This document shows positions 13,101-26,026 of a stretch of DNA of 64,000 nt, one piece after another. The notes beneath the pieces are model-generated. The model was not told the DNA's origin, did not search any database, and was given only the letters and a program-made list of their open reading frames with translations. Source of the DNA: Stropharia rugosoannulata (lineage: Eukaryota; Basidiomycota; Agaricomycetes; Agaricales; Strophariaceae); the NCBI GenBank assembly GCA_028532985.1, contig JANCIK010000001.1, positions 682,001 through 746,000 of the forward strand, in the 5' to 3' direction. The position numbers were made by a program, and so were the translations under genes. The first letter of the stretch is position 1. Each line of letters opens with the position of its first letter.

Positions 13101-16064
13101 CGGCATCACCACTACTTACATACGATTATCCATCCATATCCCCATTCCCATCCCCAGAAAAGGCAAGCCCCGTTGCCGCGAAAGTGGACGTTGACTTTAA
13201 AGTCAGCGACTGGCACTGCCTGCCACCTGGACCCGCCCGAACGGGATGTATTCAAGCTGGCCCTTACTTACTTACTTAGTACTTACATACTTTCTACTGT
13301 CAACTTACTGTCAACGGGATCCCTTACTCACTGTCAACAAGTCCCTTACTTTATCCCGTTTTGGCTTTGGCACTTGGAGTTGGGAGTTGGGATGGACTCT
13401 GGGGCTGGCTGGCCCAATGTCACGGTCAAACTCTTGTGACGGACGGGTTTCGGGAACGTATATATGGGATTGGGAAAAGCCGCAGTGGGTGCTAAAAATA
13501 GGCTGTCGTCATGGGCCCCCGCCTGCCCGCCCGCCCGTCCGGCGGCGGGGGGTTTGGGACCGTGGACGTTCGTTATGGTTATGGGTTAGGTTATGGGGTT
13601 AGAACATGCATGCATACGGTCCGTCCATGGATATGTACATGGCGGACGTCTGTGTGTTATGTATGCTTGTATACGCACGAGCTATGGTATGTTATGTAGC
13701 TTTTATGTGCTCTGCTTAGTGATTTTTTTTTTGCCGGCCATACCATACTTATTTGGATGCACGCCGAAACTCTGCCCTCGCTGAACCCCGTGAGACGGTG
13801 GTGGGACGGTAGTGGGACGGTGTAGCCTGCCTCGGGAGTCGGAAGCGCGGCATGCCGTAGCGCTCGTAGCCTGCCGACGTAGCTTAGGTACTATGTACTA
13901 GTTAAGTTACTAGACATATCCGCCTGTCACCTTTTTTTTTTACACCCGTTTCGTATTCCTTTCTGCGCCGTCGCTTCCCGCCCTTCCGTCCCTGTCACCA
14001 AGGACCTTTTTTCTCTTCCTTCCTTCCCTCCTTCCCGAGTCCCGACGGTCATCAGACTTAGAACCCGCCCCGTCGAGGCTTAGAACTTGCCCGCCCGCCC
14101 GCCCGCCCGCCGGCAACATCTCAGCGCTTCAGCTTCGGTACCTACCATAGAACACTGCAGAGTCGGAATCGAGAATCGAGCATCCATCCATCCCATAGAC
14201 AGACAGACAGAGTGCGCCGACAAACAGTGCGTGCGTGCGTGCGAGGTGCCCGTTACCCGCCCGCCCTAGGACTGACTTGTTTCATTTGCGTTGCCAGTCG
14301 AGGTCAAGGTCAAGGTTACCTGTAGTCCTGTAGTACGAGCTAGTGGTGTATCGTATCTCCGCTTCGCTTTGTCCTTCGTCCTTCGTCAGCGCTGCCTTTA
14401 CCCTTACCCTCGAATTCCATCTGCGACCTTCGTCCCTCGTCCCCGCTCCGGTGGTCCGTCAACTCTCTGCGACCCCCAAGTCCCAAGGCGACTTGCTCAA
14501 CGTGCCCGCGACCATCGTACCAAACCCCACCGTCGTACCAAACTCCACCCTCGTACCAAACCCCACCCTCGGGCCTCGACACAATAGACCGACTTGCATA
14601 GAACAGAACGTAGAAAGAGCGTAGAAAGAACGTAGGAAGAATTTAAGAGAGGATTTAAGGAAGATAAAGTGTACGTACGTGGATACGTACAATCCGCATC
14701 ACCGAGCGGTCCCCGCATCCGACCTTTTTTTCCCCAGTATCCGACATCCGACCTTCCTTGTCCATCCAGGCAGGCAAGCAGACAGACAGCCGCGTCATTG
14801 GCCCAGCGCTTCCCCACCCCCGCGTATCACTCGTTCCCCGCCATCACGGTATAACCCCAGCGCTTGTTCCCCGCCGCATCACGTATAACACCATCACGTA
14901 TAACCCCAGCGCTTGTTTCCCCAGCGTTTACCATATTCGTATTCCCATATTCGTATTGCCATATTCGCCAGCGCTAGCGCTTACCCAACGCCCGTCGTCC
15001 CCAGCCTCGAGTCTCAGTCCCAGCCGCAGCCCATTTCCTAGCGCAGCATTCGTACATAATCGTCCTCCTGCCTGGCCGGAGCATAGACGCGACGCGACCC
15101 TACTCTAGTACCGTCGACAACGTATTTGGAGGTTAGACGACCGCGTAGAAGAGACAAACGGAGAAGACAAACAAGGATAGACGGTAACATTCATATACCT
15201 TCAAGCACGCGTCGAGCACCTGCATCGACTCGTCACCTGCCTGCACCCACACCCATATCTACACCTACACCCGCGTCACCGCAGGCGTCATCCCGTCCAT
15301 TCACATTTCAAGTAACACACAACTGCATCCGGGAGAGGACTCCGACCGCTTCGCGAGGTTACAAGTAAGTAAAAGCAGCGACCTGCCTCGTGTGTACAAC
15401 GTGTTGGTCGTGACTCGTCTCACCGCTGTTTGATACTTAGGTATTGGTATTGCCCCTCATCGCCAACCCGCCGGCTCGACTTGAACCTCGGGGTATTGGA
15501 TCGTCTTCTATATCTCGATTCTCCGACGTCGTTTATCATCGTCGACCTCTACCCATACCACAGTCGTTGCTGACGCTGACGCGCTCGAGGTATGCACCTA
15601 CTTTTTCGACCTTCCGTCTCCGTCTGACAAATCAATGACAAATGTCTTTTTATTTGGTCGATGCAGTGCCGATTCCAAGTTCTAACAGAACAGAATAGAA
15701 CAGAACCCCGGATCCCCGATTCGATTCGATTCCCGGGATTCCACATACACTGAAGGCCGTCGTCACCTCCTGACCGCGCGGGCGTTACATACTGTATCCC
15801 AAGCGTTACCGGCCCTCACACTCTGTCACCCCCCCACCACGCACGAACGCACCCACGCACCGGCCATATCTATTCCTGCACAGGTGAGTCCGTGCGAGAT
15901 CGCTTGCCCGATAGGCGATGCGCGATGGGGTGGCTGGTGGCTGGTGACTGACTGGATTGGATTGTGCAGGATTGGATCGGATTACGGAAAGGGCATATTA
16001 GTGGAAGGAGGCACGGTTGATCAGTTGCTTTATTTGGAAGGAAGGAAGGAGGGAGTAAAGGAAT
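10200..16064. other. GC-rich, simple-repeat-rich non-coding region
   Basis: Base composition changes here to strongly GC-rich, with many short tracts: GGGC/GCCC runs (for example around 12400 and 14091-14111), pyrimidine-rich stretches near 13930-14040, and short-period duplications near 14520-14580 and 14870-14990. Open frames are Pro/Arg/Ser/Thr-rich translations of these repeats in all frames. The right end should hold the promoter and 5' UTR of the gene starting at 16065; a GTAAGT donor-like site at about 15365 could belong to a 5' UTR exon. Confidence 0.5.
12777..12860. repeat. short imperfect minisatellite, about 20-bp unit
   Basis: Four to five imperfect copies of a unit related to gatgagcaagcaaaggagt lie head to tail, with later copies carrying gatgagaaaacaaaggagt. 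There is no coding potential; this is a minor length-variable locus. Confidence 0.75.
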
Positions 16065-19000
16065 ATGAATGAGGAGAATATGAATATGTCGCATGATACC
16101 AGCCCCTCGACATCGTCGCTGCACCGCCGTCTTCCCACTGCTACTCCCACTCGCCATTCGTCTTGTACTGGTCAGTCCCCTTTGCTCTCTTTTGCCTTCT
16201 ACTTCTGTGTGTTGGTGCTGACGACGCTGGGTAGTGACTAAGACGACACCGCTAGTGAGGTCCAACACAAAGACGAGCACGAAGACGAAGACGAAGAGAG
16301 AAAGCGTGTGCTCGATCCCGTCCTGCGCCTCGGTTTCTTCTATCCCCACACAAGCTTCTTCCACTACAACCACACTCTCGCACTCGCCCTCGACCTCGTC
16401 CATCGACTCGGCCCACCCGCCTCGTGCATCACCGCTACCCACACACACACGCTCCCACCCACTACCCCGCCCGCGCACCCCGCTGCGTACCCCCTCGACC
16501 CCTGCGCCCGTACCCGTGCCCGTACCCACCTCGCCGTCGCCTGTACGGTCGCATACCCATCCTCGTGCCTGGCCGCTCCCGCCTCCATCCCCCTCGCCCT
16601 CGACCGTCCGCTCATCGGCTGCCCGCCCGCGCCCGCGCCCCGCGTCACCGCTCGTGCACTCGCCACTCGCCCGGCCGCCCCAGTCACCGTCTCTCCCTGT
16701 AGAGCAGCTACAACCGCAACCGCAACCGCATTCGCCGCAGCCCCGACTAGCAGATCTACATTCGCCCCGGCCGCTGCTGCCCCAGTCGCCCCTGGCCCTT
16801 GTCCATTCCCATTCCCACACCCCAACCGAGGCTGAAGCTGAACCCGACGGTGAACCCGACGCGCGTCTAAGCCCTCTCTCGCGCCTCCTCCGCCCGCTCG
16901 CCGTCTCCCTCGCCTGGGTCCTCCCCGCCCCGCTCTCACCCTCTCCTTCGCCCACACCCGCACCCGCACCTGCACCGAGCTCGCCGGCCAGACAGGCATA
17001 CACGCATAGACACACCCAGTCGTACACGCCCACCTACACACCCCCGCGGAGAAATAGAACAGAGTACTACGAGTACCAACACAAGAACGAGGAGTACCAA
17101 CACAGAAACAAGAACGATATGTCACACCCATCCTCGCCCACCCCTGCCGCCGCCAGTCCTAGTGCCGGTGCCAGTACCGCCGGCGCCGGCGCTGCTGTTG
17201 CGGGCATGCAGAGCCCGAGCCGCTCGGCGCGCTTGCTGCGTGACGCACTGCGCCGGGACGATATGATGCGCGATGATTTGGAGCGCATGGCGAGTATGAG
17301 TATGAGCGCTAGTATGAGCGCTAGTACGAGTACGAGTGGGGGGGTTGGAAGAGAAGGATCAGTAAGAGGAGTAAGATCACCAGGAGGAGAAGAAGGAAGA
17401 GAAGGAACGAGAGCCCATAGGAGACGACATTCGCATGTACCCACGAGCAGCGCTGCTGGTACCAGTGCGGGCACCAGCGCCGCGGCTTGTGCGTGTGCGT
17501 TTGCGCTGCAGGGACCGCTGTCTGCGTCGCCTGAGAGGTTGAATGGGTTTGGGAGGATAGGAGGAAAAGGAGAAGGAGGAGGAGGAATCGAACGAGTAGG
17601 AAGCGAAAGGGATGGACAAGAGAGTACGAGGGAAAGAGAGGACGAAAGTGAAAGGGATGGGCATGGAGGAGAAAGTGAAAGAAGAGAAAGAGAGGAAAGA
17701 GAGGAAGAAAGAGAAGACGTGATGCGCGGCACCTTCCTCTTCCGCACCGCCATGAGCAACCCGCGTGCCCTGTCGCCTGCGAGGGTGTATGGCGGCGACG
17801 CTGAAGGTGGCGCGTATGCAGCTGATGCTCTTGGAAGTGGTCATGCGTATGGAATTGATACGCAAGCGTCACCCACTACGACGCGGACGAGACACCGCCA
17901 TTCGCATTCCGTTTCACATCCTCAGCAGTACCAACCGTCGTACCTGTACCAGCAAGCGCAGGCACAATATCAACCTCACCCGCAACGTCAATACCAATAC
18001 CAATCGCGCTCATCCTCGCCCGCCTCAGCCGTTAGCGCCTCCGCGGGTGTGCGCAATGGGATGCGCAGCCCGTCCCACTCGCCTTCGCCGCTGCGCCGTC
18101 GTCGGCCGTCGCCTCTTCCTTTGGAGCGCGCTGGGTTGGGTTCGGAACGCGTGGGTATGGGTTCGGAAAGGGCTGGTGCTGGCGCGCGGAGGTCCATTGA
18201 CGGTACGAGTACGAGGAGAGCGACGCAGAGCGTGGGGCAGAGTCCGGTACGGAGGATGACGCTCGCTGGGTCTGGGTCTGCTGCGCCGAGTCCGAGTCCG
18301 GGTCCGAGTCCGTACGCGCAGAGTCCGTATGCAAGTCCGAACCCACAGAGCCCTAATCCAAACATGAACCTGACTCAAAGCCCGCGCGGTGCGCTGAGGA
18401 GGCAGAACACGACTGGGTCGGTGCCGGATAGGCGCGCGTATGCGTTGCCTTCCGAACCTCGTAGAGCGCTAGGTTCGCCATCCGAACCCCGTCAAGCAGC
18501 AGTCTCGTCTCCGGACAGGCGTGGACAGGCATCGCCTTCAGAACCCCGTCGAGCACAAGGCTCGCCACGCCCGCGCGGGCGGACGGCACCAGGCGAGCCG
18601 CTCGCGATGACGCCGCACGAGCAGGTGCTGCGCGCGCGTCTGGAGCGCGTGTTAGCGGTCGGTGGTGGTGGGGTTGTGGGTGGGGTTGTTAGTCCGCGGA
18701 AAGACGATGGGCGTGCAGAGGAGAGCAGGCCCCGAAAAACCGGTGGGAGGAGCGCGAGCCGCGACAAGGATAACGATAACGATAATGTCGTGCGGGACGA
18801 GCACGGTGCGCGGGCTTGGAACTCGCATGGGCATAGAAGGACGCGCTCGAAGACGGAGCCGTTTTCGCCTCCTGGGCGTGCGGGTGCGGGTGCGGGTGCG
18901 GCTCTCTCGCCCTCGCCTACGCCGGCGCCGAAGAGGAGCTCGACGGAGCCAGGGCGGGTGCCTTCGTCCGCCGCTGCCGCCGCCGGTGCTGGTGCTAGTG

Positions 19001-19893
19001 GGGGCCGGAAAGAGTCCGTATCGCGCGCGCGCACGGGGACGACGCCGCCTCTTGCTGGTGGCAAGGGCGGTGGCGAAGATGACGATGAAGAAGATGGTGA
19101 GGAAGAAGAGGAAGAAGAAGACGTCCGGCTGTTGACGCCCCCGCCGACACCGCCGTGCACGAGCGCGGCGTTCGCGTACCTACCCAGCCCATATAAGGCG
19201 CAGGCGCAGAAGGTGTATTCGCCGATGAAGCCCCTTTCTGTTACGCGGGACGCTATGCCTTTCCCTGTTACGCGCGCTGACCTCGGTCGAGCGGGAGACG
19301 AGGAGGTCGATTCGGTCTCGTCTGGGTCGCATTCGCGGTCTGAAGGGCATTCCGAAGAGCACTCGCGTTCGCCCTCCGGCCCGGGCTCAGCGGGTTCAGC
19401 AGGCTCCGGGTCAGGCTCCGGGTCAGGCTCGAGCGCTGCGTCCTCGTCCGCGTACGCGCATCACCAGCGCGCGCGCCTTGGGCTTGGTAGGCCACGCACG
19501 CATACACATGGGCGAGCGCATTCCGTCGACGTCGCATTATCCAGCGCGCTCGATTCGTCTTTACCATCACATCCACATCCGCACGCACACCCGCACCGCC
19601 CGCAATTCAACGCACGCACCGCCTCCGCGCGGTGCCGCGCAATGGAGGGGTACGTGAGCTTCGCGAGCGTCGAAGGGCTCGGTGCGCCGCCTGGTGCTGC
19701 GGATGCTGATATTAACGGCGAGTTCGGTCTTAACGGCGGGTTTGATGGCGTGGGGGTTGGGGGGAAAGACGCGGGGAGGGGACGGAGTGGGGGGGTGTTG
19801 GGCGTTGCGTTGGGTGGGTGGAGGCGGTTGTTGAATTTGAATTTGAATGGTGCGGGGGTGGAGAGGGAGAGGGAGCAGGGGGTTGTGCTTTGA
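16065..19893 (+). CDS. large disordered Ser/Pro/Arg-rich protein, function unknown (1254 aa, 2 exons)
   Basis: Exon 1 is 16065-16170 and exon 2 is 16235-19893. The 64-nt intron (gtcagt...gggtag) has phase 1 and keeps both frames open to the end. Most of the protein is low complexity: SP-rich and PAP repeats at residues 50-300, Glu/Arg-rich patches around 450-540, SPNP/SEPRRA-type repeats around 700-800, an acidic run near 985-1000 and a Ser/Gly run near 1100. The most ordered-looking piece is C-terminal, at about residues 1160-1190, with the motif CRAMEGYVSFASVEGLG, which I recall from uncharacterised agaricomycete proteins. LLTPPPTPP is another conserved-looking short motif. A later start at Met in frame near 17119 (NDMSHPSS) is a real alternative, because the first 300 residues could be a fortuitous open frame in GC-rich repeats. 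No function is proposed. Confidence 0.65.
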
Positions 19894-20108
19894 GTCCGAA
19901 CGTGTACTTGACTTGCATGTCGGCTCGGCATGCTCGACTGCTCGATTGTGTGGTTTCTTTTCTTTTTTCTGGTTCCGCTCTTCAGTTTGGTTTTCAGACT
20001 CGGCCTTCATCTCTTGCAATTCTCAATCTCTGTATCCAACCCAACCCACCCAACCAAAAAACCTATTGTCTCATATCGCATTATGTATGTATCCTTTCAG
20101 CTCATAAA

Positions 20109-20132
20109 CTATCCTATCCTATCCTATCCTAT
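20109..20132. repeat. (ATCCT)n microsatellite
   Basis: Five tandem pentamers atcct sit in the 3' flank of the large disordered-protein gene, followed by a long CT-rich tract to about 20280. Confidence 0.8.
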
Positions 20133-21344
20133 CGACATGCTATGCTCTCCTCCTCTCCTCTTTTTCTTTTTTCTTTCTTTTCTTGCTTTTTCTTTTTCTT
20201 GCTTTTTCTTTTCTTGCTTGTGTCACTTTCTTCCTCTTCGCTTTCTTCCGGGTCTTTGTTCGTCTCGTTGCATCTCGTCTCGTCTATGGTTCTTGGTTCT
20301 TCGGGTCTCGTGTACACTACTTACTTACCTACTTACCTACCCTCCGTGTTCCCTAATATCCGCTGTTCCCTAATATCCGCGCTAGCTCGCTCGGTACTCG
20401 ACATTCGTGCTCGCTCTCGCTCGGCACGCGATACTGCATTGCGCGGAAATTAACTACCTACTACACTCGTTTTAATCTACGCATGGACGGGAAGGATGGG
20501 ATGGGATTGGAGGGTTCAGGGATGGGATGGGTGGTGGACGCCTGCGCGCACGCGGCATGTACGCTTTGGCTCGTACGATGCGACATGGAGAAGATACGAC
20601 ATGGAGAAGACCTGAAGAGGATGTGGCCCGACCTGCAGTGGATCAAGTACTCACGACGCGGTGGATCTCAGGCCTCAGGGTTGGACAGTGCACGGTACCA
20701 CACCGCACCGCACCGCACCGCCCTTGTGCTGAGCGCTCCACTCTACACTGCACTGCACTGCACCTCCTTTGTACCGCACCGTACTGTCGCACCGGGTGTC
20801 CGTCTATCCTATCCATGTTGCATCGTCGTATCCTCGCGTCCGCGTCCTCGCATCTTCGTCTCCGCGTCCTCGCGCCCGCACGTCCAACCTTCCGCCCTGC
20901 AGCCCATCATCTGCCCGTGGCCGGCCCCACCCATTTGCCCATCCACCCGTCCGCCCGGCCTAGCGACCCTCCCGCGCCAATGCGTAAAATGAAAATGGGC
21001 TATGCACGCATAAGTGGTGCATAGCACACCCACACCCAGAACGTCTTTTTTATTTATATACCAGACCCCATTGGGTCTGCACATACACTCGCTCTCCTTC
21101 CGCGCGCTACTTCCTGCCTTTCTCGTACGCTTCTTTCTTCTCTCGCACCCTTCCTCTCTCGCACCCTTCCTCTCTCGCACCCTCGCACCCTCGCACCGGC
21201 CGTCAGTACACACACGGACACGGGCACGCACACGCACGGCCCAGGGCAGACTCCCGCGCTCTTCCCCCGCCCGCGCGCCCATTGGGTGCATTCCCAAGCG
21301 AAGTCTGAAGAGAAGAAAGAGGGTGCCTGCGTCCTACTTTTAGC

Positions 21345-21374
21345 TATCTATCTATCTGTCTGTCTGTCTGTCCG
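21345..21374. repeat. tetranucleotide microsatellite (TATC)n(TGTC)n
   Basis: A compound run of tatc units passes into tgtc units. Confidence 0.85.
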
Positions 21375-21687
21375 TCAATCATGCATGCATGCGACCCGTA
21401 TTACTAGAGTGGGTTCGTAAAGTAAATAAAGTGAATATACTTAGTGAATGAAATGAAATGAATAAAATGGAATACAACGCAAATACAATCTGCTGGTGTC
21501 TAATTTTAAGATCTAGAGTAGGTTACTCTACGGAAGTTCGAGATTCAGGGTTTGGGTATGAAAGGTGAAAGGTTGAATGTGACGTTGGAGAGGTAGAATT
21601 GGATGGATGGGAGCGGGCATTTACGTTATACCTGAAGGTTCGAGATTAACCTCGCACGACGCGTCCAATAGGATCTTAGGCCCTGGC

Positions 21688-21730
21688 GAGAAGAAGAAGC
21701 AGAAGCAGAAGCAGAAGCAGAAGCAGAAGC
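21688..21730. repeat. (AGAAGC)n hexanucleotide microsatellite
   Basis: Six tandem agaagc units follow a short gaa run. Purine-only on the plus strand; no coding context. Confidence 0.85.
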
Positions 21731-22070
21731 TAATAGCAGAAGTCCTGCCAACGTAGATTGGGGGTGCGGGGTGCGGGGCGTCACTGGCTCACTTTATGTA
21801 CTCTTCAGCTATAGTTATTTTCTAGTGGGTATGTAGGTTACATGATATGTATGTTCTGTAGAGGCTATTCTATGCCCTGTGTAGTACCTACCTACATCAT
21901 ACATACATGCGACTTTGGACGGAGAGTAGGAGTACGATACATTGGACTGAGATGCCGTAGCAGATCCTATGTGGGACTCGTGGATAAAATTTAACTTAAT
22001 TACCGTGATGTATGTACATACATTAATGGGCTGTACGTACGCCGCGCTAGACGCAGTTCGGCGTCGTTTA

Positions 22071-22096
22071 GATGGATGGATGGATGGATGGATGGA
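22071..22096. repeat. (GATG)n microsatellite
   Basis: Six and a half perfect tandem gatg units in non-coding sequence. Confidence 0.9.
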
Positions 22097-23204
22097 TTAG
22101 ATAAAATCTATTAACCAGCTGGTACCCTAGCCTGGAGGCGGCGTGGGCGTTTATGGTTGGGCGGCAGGGTGGGAGCGATGACAGCGGTGAGATTTTTTGT
22201 CATTATTCAATTATTCAATTATGTAAAGTACGCTGCGTGATGTGCTGAACGCCAAATGTTTGGACAAGTGGGTAGTAATTTGAAAATAAAGAAATGACGA
22301 GAACAAGGGTTAGAGTAATGAGATGACATCTAAGACGAGACCACTGGACGAGACCAGACGATGAGATGAGATGGGAAAGACGCCGGCTGGATGTGGTATA
22401 TGTTAGTACTATGTCATTCATCCACTTCCGAATTCATTTTTTCTGGGGTGCGTATGGATTCGATTCAATTATTGTGACTCAAACTCCCCATCATAGAATC
22501 CGAGTCCACCCCGCATCTGCATTCTCATCTGCAGCAAGCAATTTATCTCTATAGACCCCCGTTGGACTACTTATTCAGTAGTAAGTATGGGTATCAAAGT
22601 TATGCTTTTGAGTTGGGAACCTAATCTACTCCCGGTCCAGGATGACGCAGAAACGACGGCGATGGACTGGCGGCCGTGACCGACTCGTCTGGCATAAATT
22701 GCGCACGGTATAACTTGAGGGATTTTCAAGTGCCGTCATGTACCGTCCACCGTGCGCAATGGAATCGCTGGAATCGAAGGAGATTCGGTCTCTGTAGAGA
22801 CCTGTTCGTGTTGGAGCGGCGTAGCGTCACAGAGTTGAAAGAGGAATGATACGGAAGTAGAGCTACTAGTGTGGCCTAGAGTGTGCATACACTCACCATC
22901 CTGCAGAAGCAAAGTCAACCGTCCAACAGACTGATTAATTGCAGACACTGTATCAAAACAAGACAGGACACAACAAGACATGACATGCAAGAAGATCATT
23001 GCTGCGTGCACAGTCCAGACCCGGAAGCTTCCTGGTGCCCCGCCCCGCTCCGCACAGCAGTGGTATGTACACGGTCTTCGACTTCCGTGCTATAGTTAGC
23101 GTATAGGAGTCCTAGTCAGCACCTATCCATGCCGCATGCAGCGAATCAGGCGGTGTATTAGACGGCATTCGGGGTGCGTAAATAGTGTAGTACACAGCGA
23201 CTTG

Positions 23205-23233
23205 TGATCATGATCATGACACGATCATGATCA
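23205..23233. repeat. 29-bp inverted-repeat cluster of TGATCA motifs
   Basis: The element reads tgatcatgatcatg, then acac, then gatcatgatca. Its two arms are reverse complements over 11 bp, so it could extrude a hairpin or act as a symmetric protein site. It lies in non-coding sequence with no gene within 3 kb. Confidence 0.6.
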
Positions 23234-26026
23234 GCGTGTGCGATGGTTCTGACACTGATGGGATGGGATGGATGAGAACTCTGGAAAGGGCGCCCGCACC
23301 GCCTTGCAGCTGCAATTCGCTGTGTATGTGTATTTGTGTATACATAGAAGACTTGGACTGGTGCGAAGACCTACTTTGACCCCAATTTGGAGTTATATTA
23401 TACGGTTCTCGCCTGGATGGCGTGATTAGATTAGATAGCTGTTGTAACTTGGTACTAAGCAAAACGCCCACTAGAAATTTCGATTATTTCCCGGGCATGA
23501 TAAGTACGTATAAGTGTGCCTTGTCTGGGCAAACACGTATGGGAGCGTGCGCTGGTCTGTGCTGGGCGGGGGTTGGATAATCCAATTAGCCATTTGGCGA
23601 AGTTGTGATTTCAGCTGGCCTCAGCTTGAGTGCGCGCCGATGCGTAGTCGCTATGAGCTAAGGAGATTATCAACTCACGGTTACTTTTAGTAAGCTCATA
23701 CAAAAAAAAACGTACTCATTCTGGTTAACCGGAGTGCCTGGGCTTTCCTGAACCATATCTAATTTAGCGTGTGCAAGAAAACCTGTAACACATAGGCCGG
23801 CCATCTTAGAGTATTTCAACCCATGCTCATAGGTAGACTACATAGTATTGAGAAATATATAACTAGTACTATTTAGCTCTTCGTGGACTGAGGATTTATA
23901 TAAATCTGTCGAATGCGCCTGCGCAAGGCAGCGCACGGCCCTGGGGCGTGGCTATTATTTAGGCGCTCATCCTCCGCCGCCGCCCACCGCCGACTCGGAG
24001 CGCCTCACTTGTACGGGCGCTGACATTAAATTATCCAGATAACTACCCTTACCCACCCCGCCCTGCCCGCGGGTCAGGCCGGACTTCGCTCTGTCTCCTC
24101 TCCGCGTACATAGATGCGGTACATCTATACATGGGGATGAGACTTGACGAGATGAGATAAGAACGATGGCACGGACAGGCCTGGACATGCCGCACTCGAG
24201 CGTCATTTCGTCCGACAGGCGCATCAGCGAACACAACGCGGGGTAGTGAATGGCAAGTGCATGGCCAATATGATTGTCAGTCATTTCGGTACCACGCAAA
24301 GGCAAATTAATAAATATCTTCTTAATCATTAATGACCCGTGAGAGCGAGCGAGCAGCGTGCATCCAATAAAACACTAAGCCCCGAGGCCGCACGGGCTAG
24401 GGAACGTCAGAAATAGAGAAGGCAGCGAGGTACAGATAATCATCGACATCCTCAGCGTCCGCACAGACCTTGCGCTTCGGATCCTGTTGAATTTAGGTTC
24501 CCATTGTACTTTGTCTGACGGCGTGGAGGCGCCAATCCCCGCATGTGTGCGTTCGTGCGTGGGAGCGCGCGTCCATTCACGGGCATATGTCGCAGCGCGT
24601 GCGCCGAGTATGGGCCCGCGTTCGCATCGATGCGTGGCCCGATTAATTACGGGGCTGAATTTATCGATGTGTGCGTATGTAATTAGATTAGATGCCCCGG
24701 AGGCTCACGCCGTTCTTGGCAATCGCGAAGCCCACGTTTCGAGGATCAGGAAGCGGGATGCAGTAGGTATAACGGGTGGGGCAGGGTGCGATTTTCGTGA
24801 TTCTGGACGTAGTTGACTGGGCGGAATTTGAAGGGGGATTCTGTATTTATGTGTCTGAGGGTCTGGGCCGCCGGGCCTTCACCGTGATGCGCAGTGCGCA
24901 TGTATGTCAGGGTTCGCGATTATCTGATCAAGCGCCACTGGCATTATCCCGGACTGCTTGCTATATTGGCTATGAAAAGGCAGAATATCGGCGAAGACCT
25001 CCAGCCAGGGAAGAGCACCGCGACGTCCATCGTAATCACTGATCAGGGACCCAGTGATCCATGCGACGGTGCACTCAACGCCAACTCCTGCATTGAAAGA
25101 GGCACTTTAACCATCAGATCGAGCAATTTAAATGTTTAGTCTTCGATTTGTCGATCGACCGGTGTTCTCTACTACGCAATGGAACTCGAATTTACCTCTG
25201 CTTCACTCTATATCCAGTGAGGAACGCCGGGATGGTGTACTATACAGATCATCATGCATCAGCAGGCATCCACGGCACTTTGCGGATTCAAGTCCCTATG
25301 ATCCACTTTCAATCCGGGTGCAATACCTGGGCCGTACATTTACACCCTCCATTATCAATATTATTCCGAGGCGGTGGCAGGGGCACAAAATTCTGGGGTA
25401 GTTGCTTACTTCGGGCGTGCCGTGTCAGGTGCCCAGCCATGCGTCTATGTCTGTATATACGGGCTTTATCTGGTGTATCTTCATTATCTATTGCTCAAAT
25501 TCCAAGTGGGCTAACCGTTATCAGGCTTGAGGTGGGCAGATGGATGTCATTACGTTCGGGTATCTTCGCTTGCTATACTTAGGCATACATTTTTATACTG
25601 GTAGCCGCTATGCGCTGGCGTCTCCGAGGAGGATCAGCTGTAAACTCCGTGAGTTTCAAGGTGTTGTTGCACTCATCTATGATTAGATGAGAGTGATGAG
25701 AGTGATGAAAGGGGAGAGCAGCGAGCACCCTTGAGGAGTCATGGAGCAAGGCACCGAGAAACTTTGTACGTTTATTCTTCTGTGGGCGCTTATTTATTCT
25801 TCTCGGAAGCGTCTGCTTTAACAGTTTGATGATATCAAATCGGGTCATGTAGCAATAGGTTGCAACTCAGAGTACAGGGAGATTGCTGGATGATCTACCT
25901 AGCTACATAATATAACACATGTATTTTTTAAAGGAAAGCTTGATAGGTGAAGCGGTGACTGCCTTCACGGTTCCCTCTTCCTTGCACCGGAGTGTTGTGA
26001 CGTACGTCTTGTACTACCAGAATTCT

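Larger units (their letters stand above)
19894..26026. other. about 6 kb with no supported gene; simple repeats
   Basis: GC-rich, pyrimidine-rich sequence continues to about 21.3 kb and then gives way to ordinary composition. Several microsatellites and a perfect palindromic cluster occur (listed separately). Short frames of at most about 210 codons near 19.8-21.3 kb are repeat translations. Between 24.4 and 25.6 kb a few 80-145-codon frames exist on the plus strand, but none matches a family I know and no splice chain joins them. Confidence 0.45.

Noticed and set aside
15870..17033. 387-codon minus-strand frame opposite the disordered-protein gene
   Set aside because: Gly/Glu/Arg/Ala low-complexity translation of the complementary GC-rich repeats, with no domain; best explained as a shadow of the plus-strand exon.
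17067..19160. Several 100-230-codon minus-strand frames (Ser/Leu/Pro-rich)
   Set aside because: All overlap exon 2 of the 16-20 kb gene and reflect codon-composition mirror effects.
24487..25582. Chain of 80-145-codon plus-strand frames
   Set aside because: Frames do not join through credible introns and none resembles a known family.
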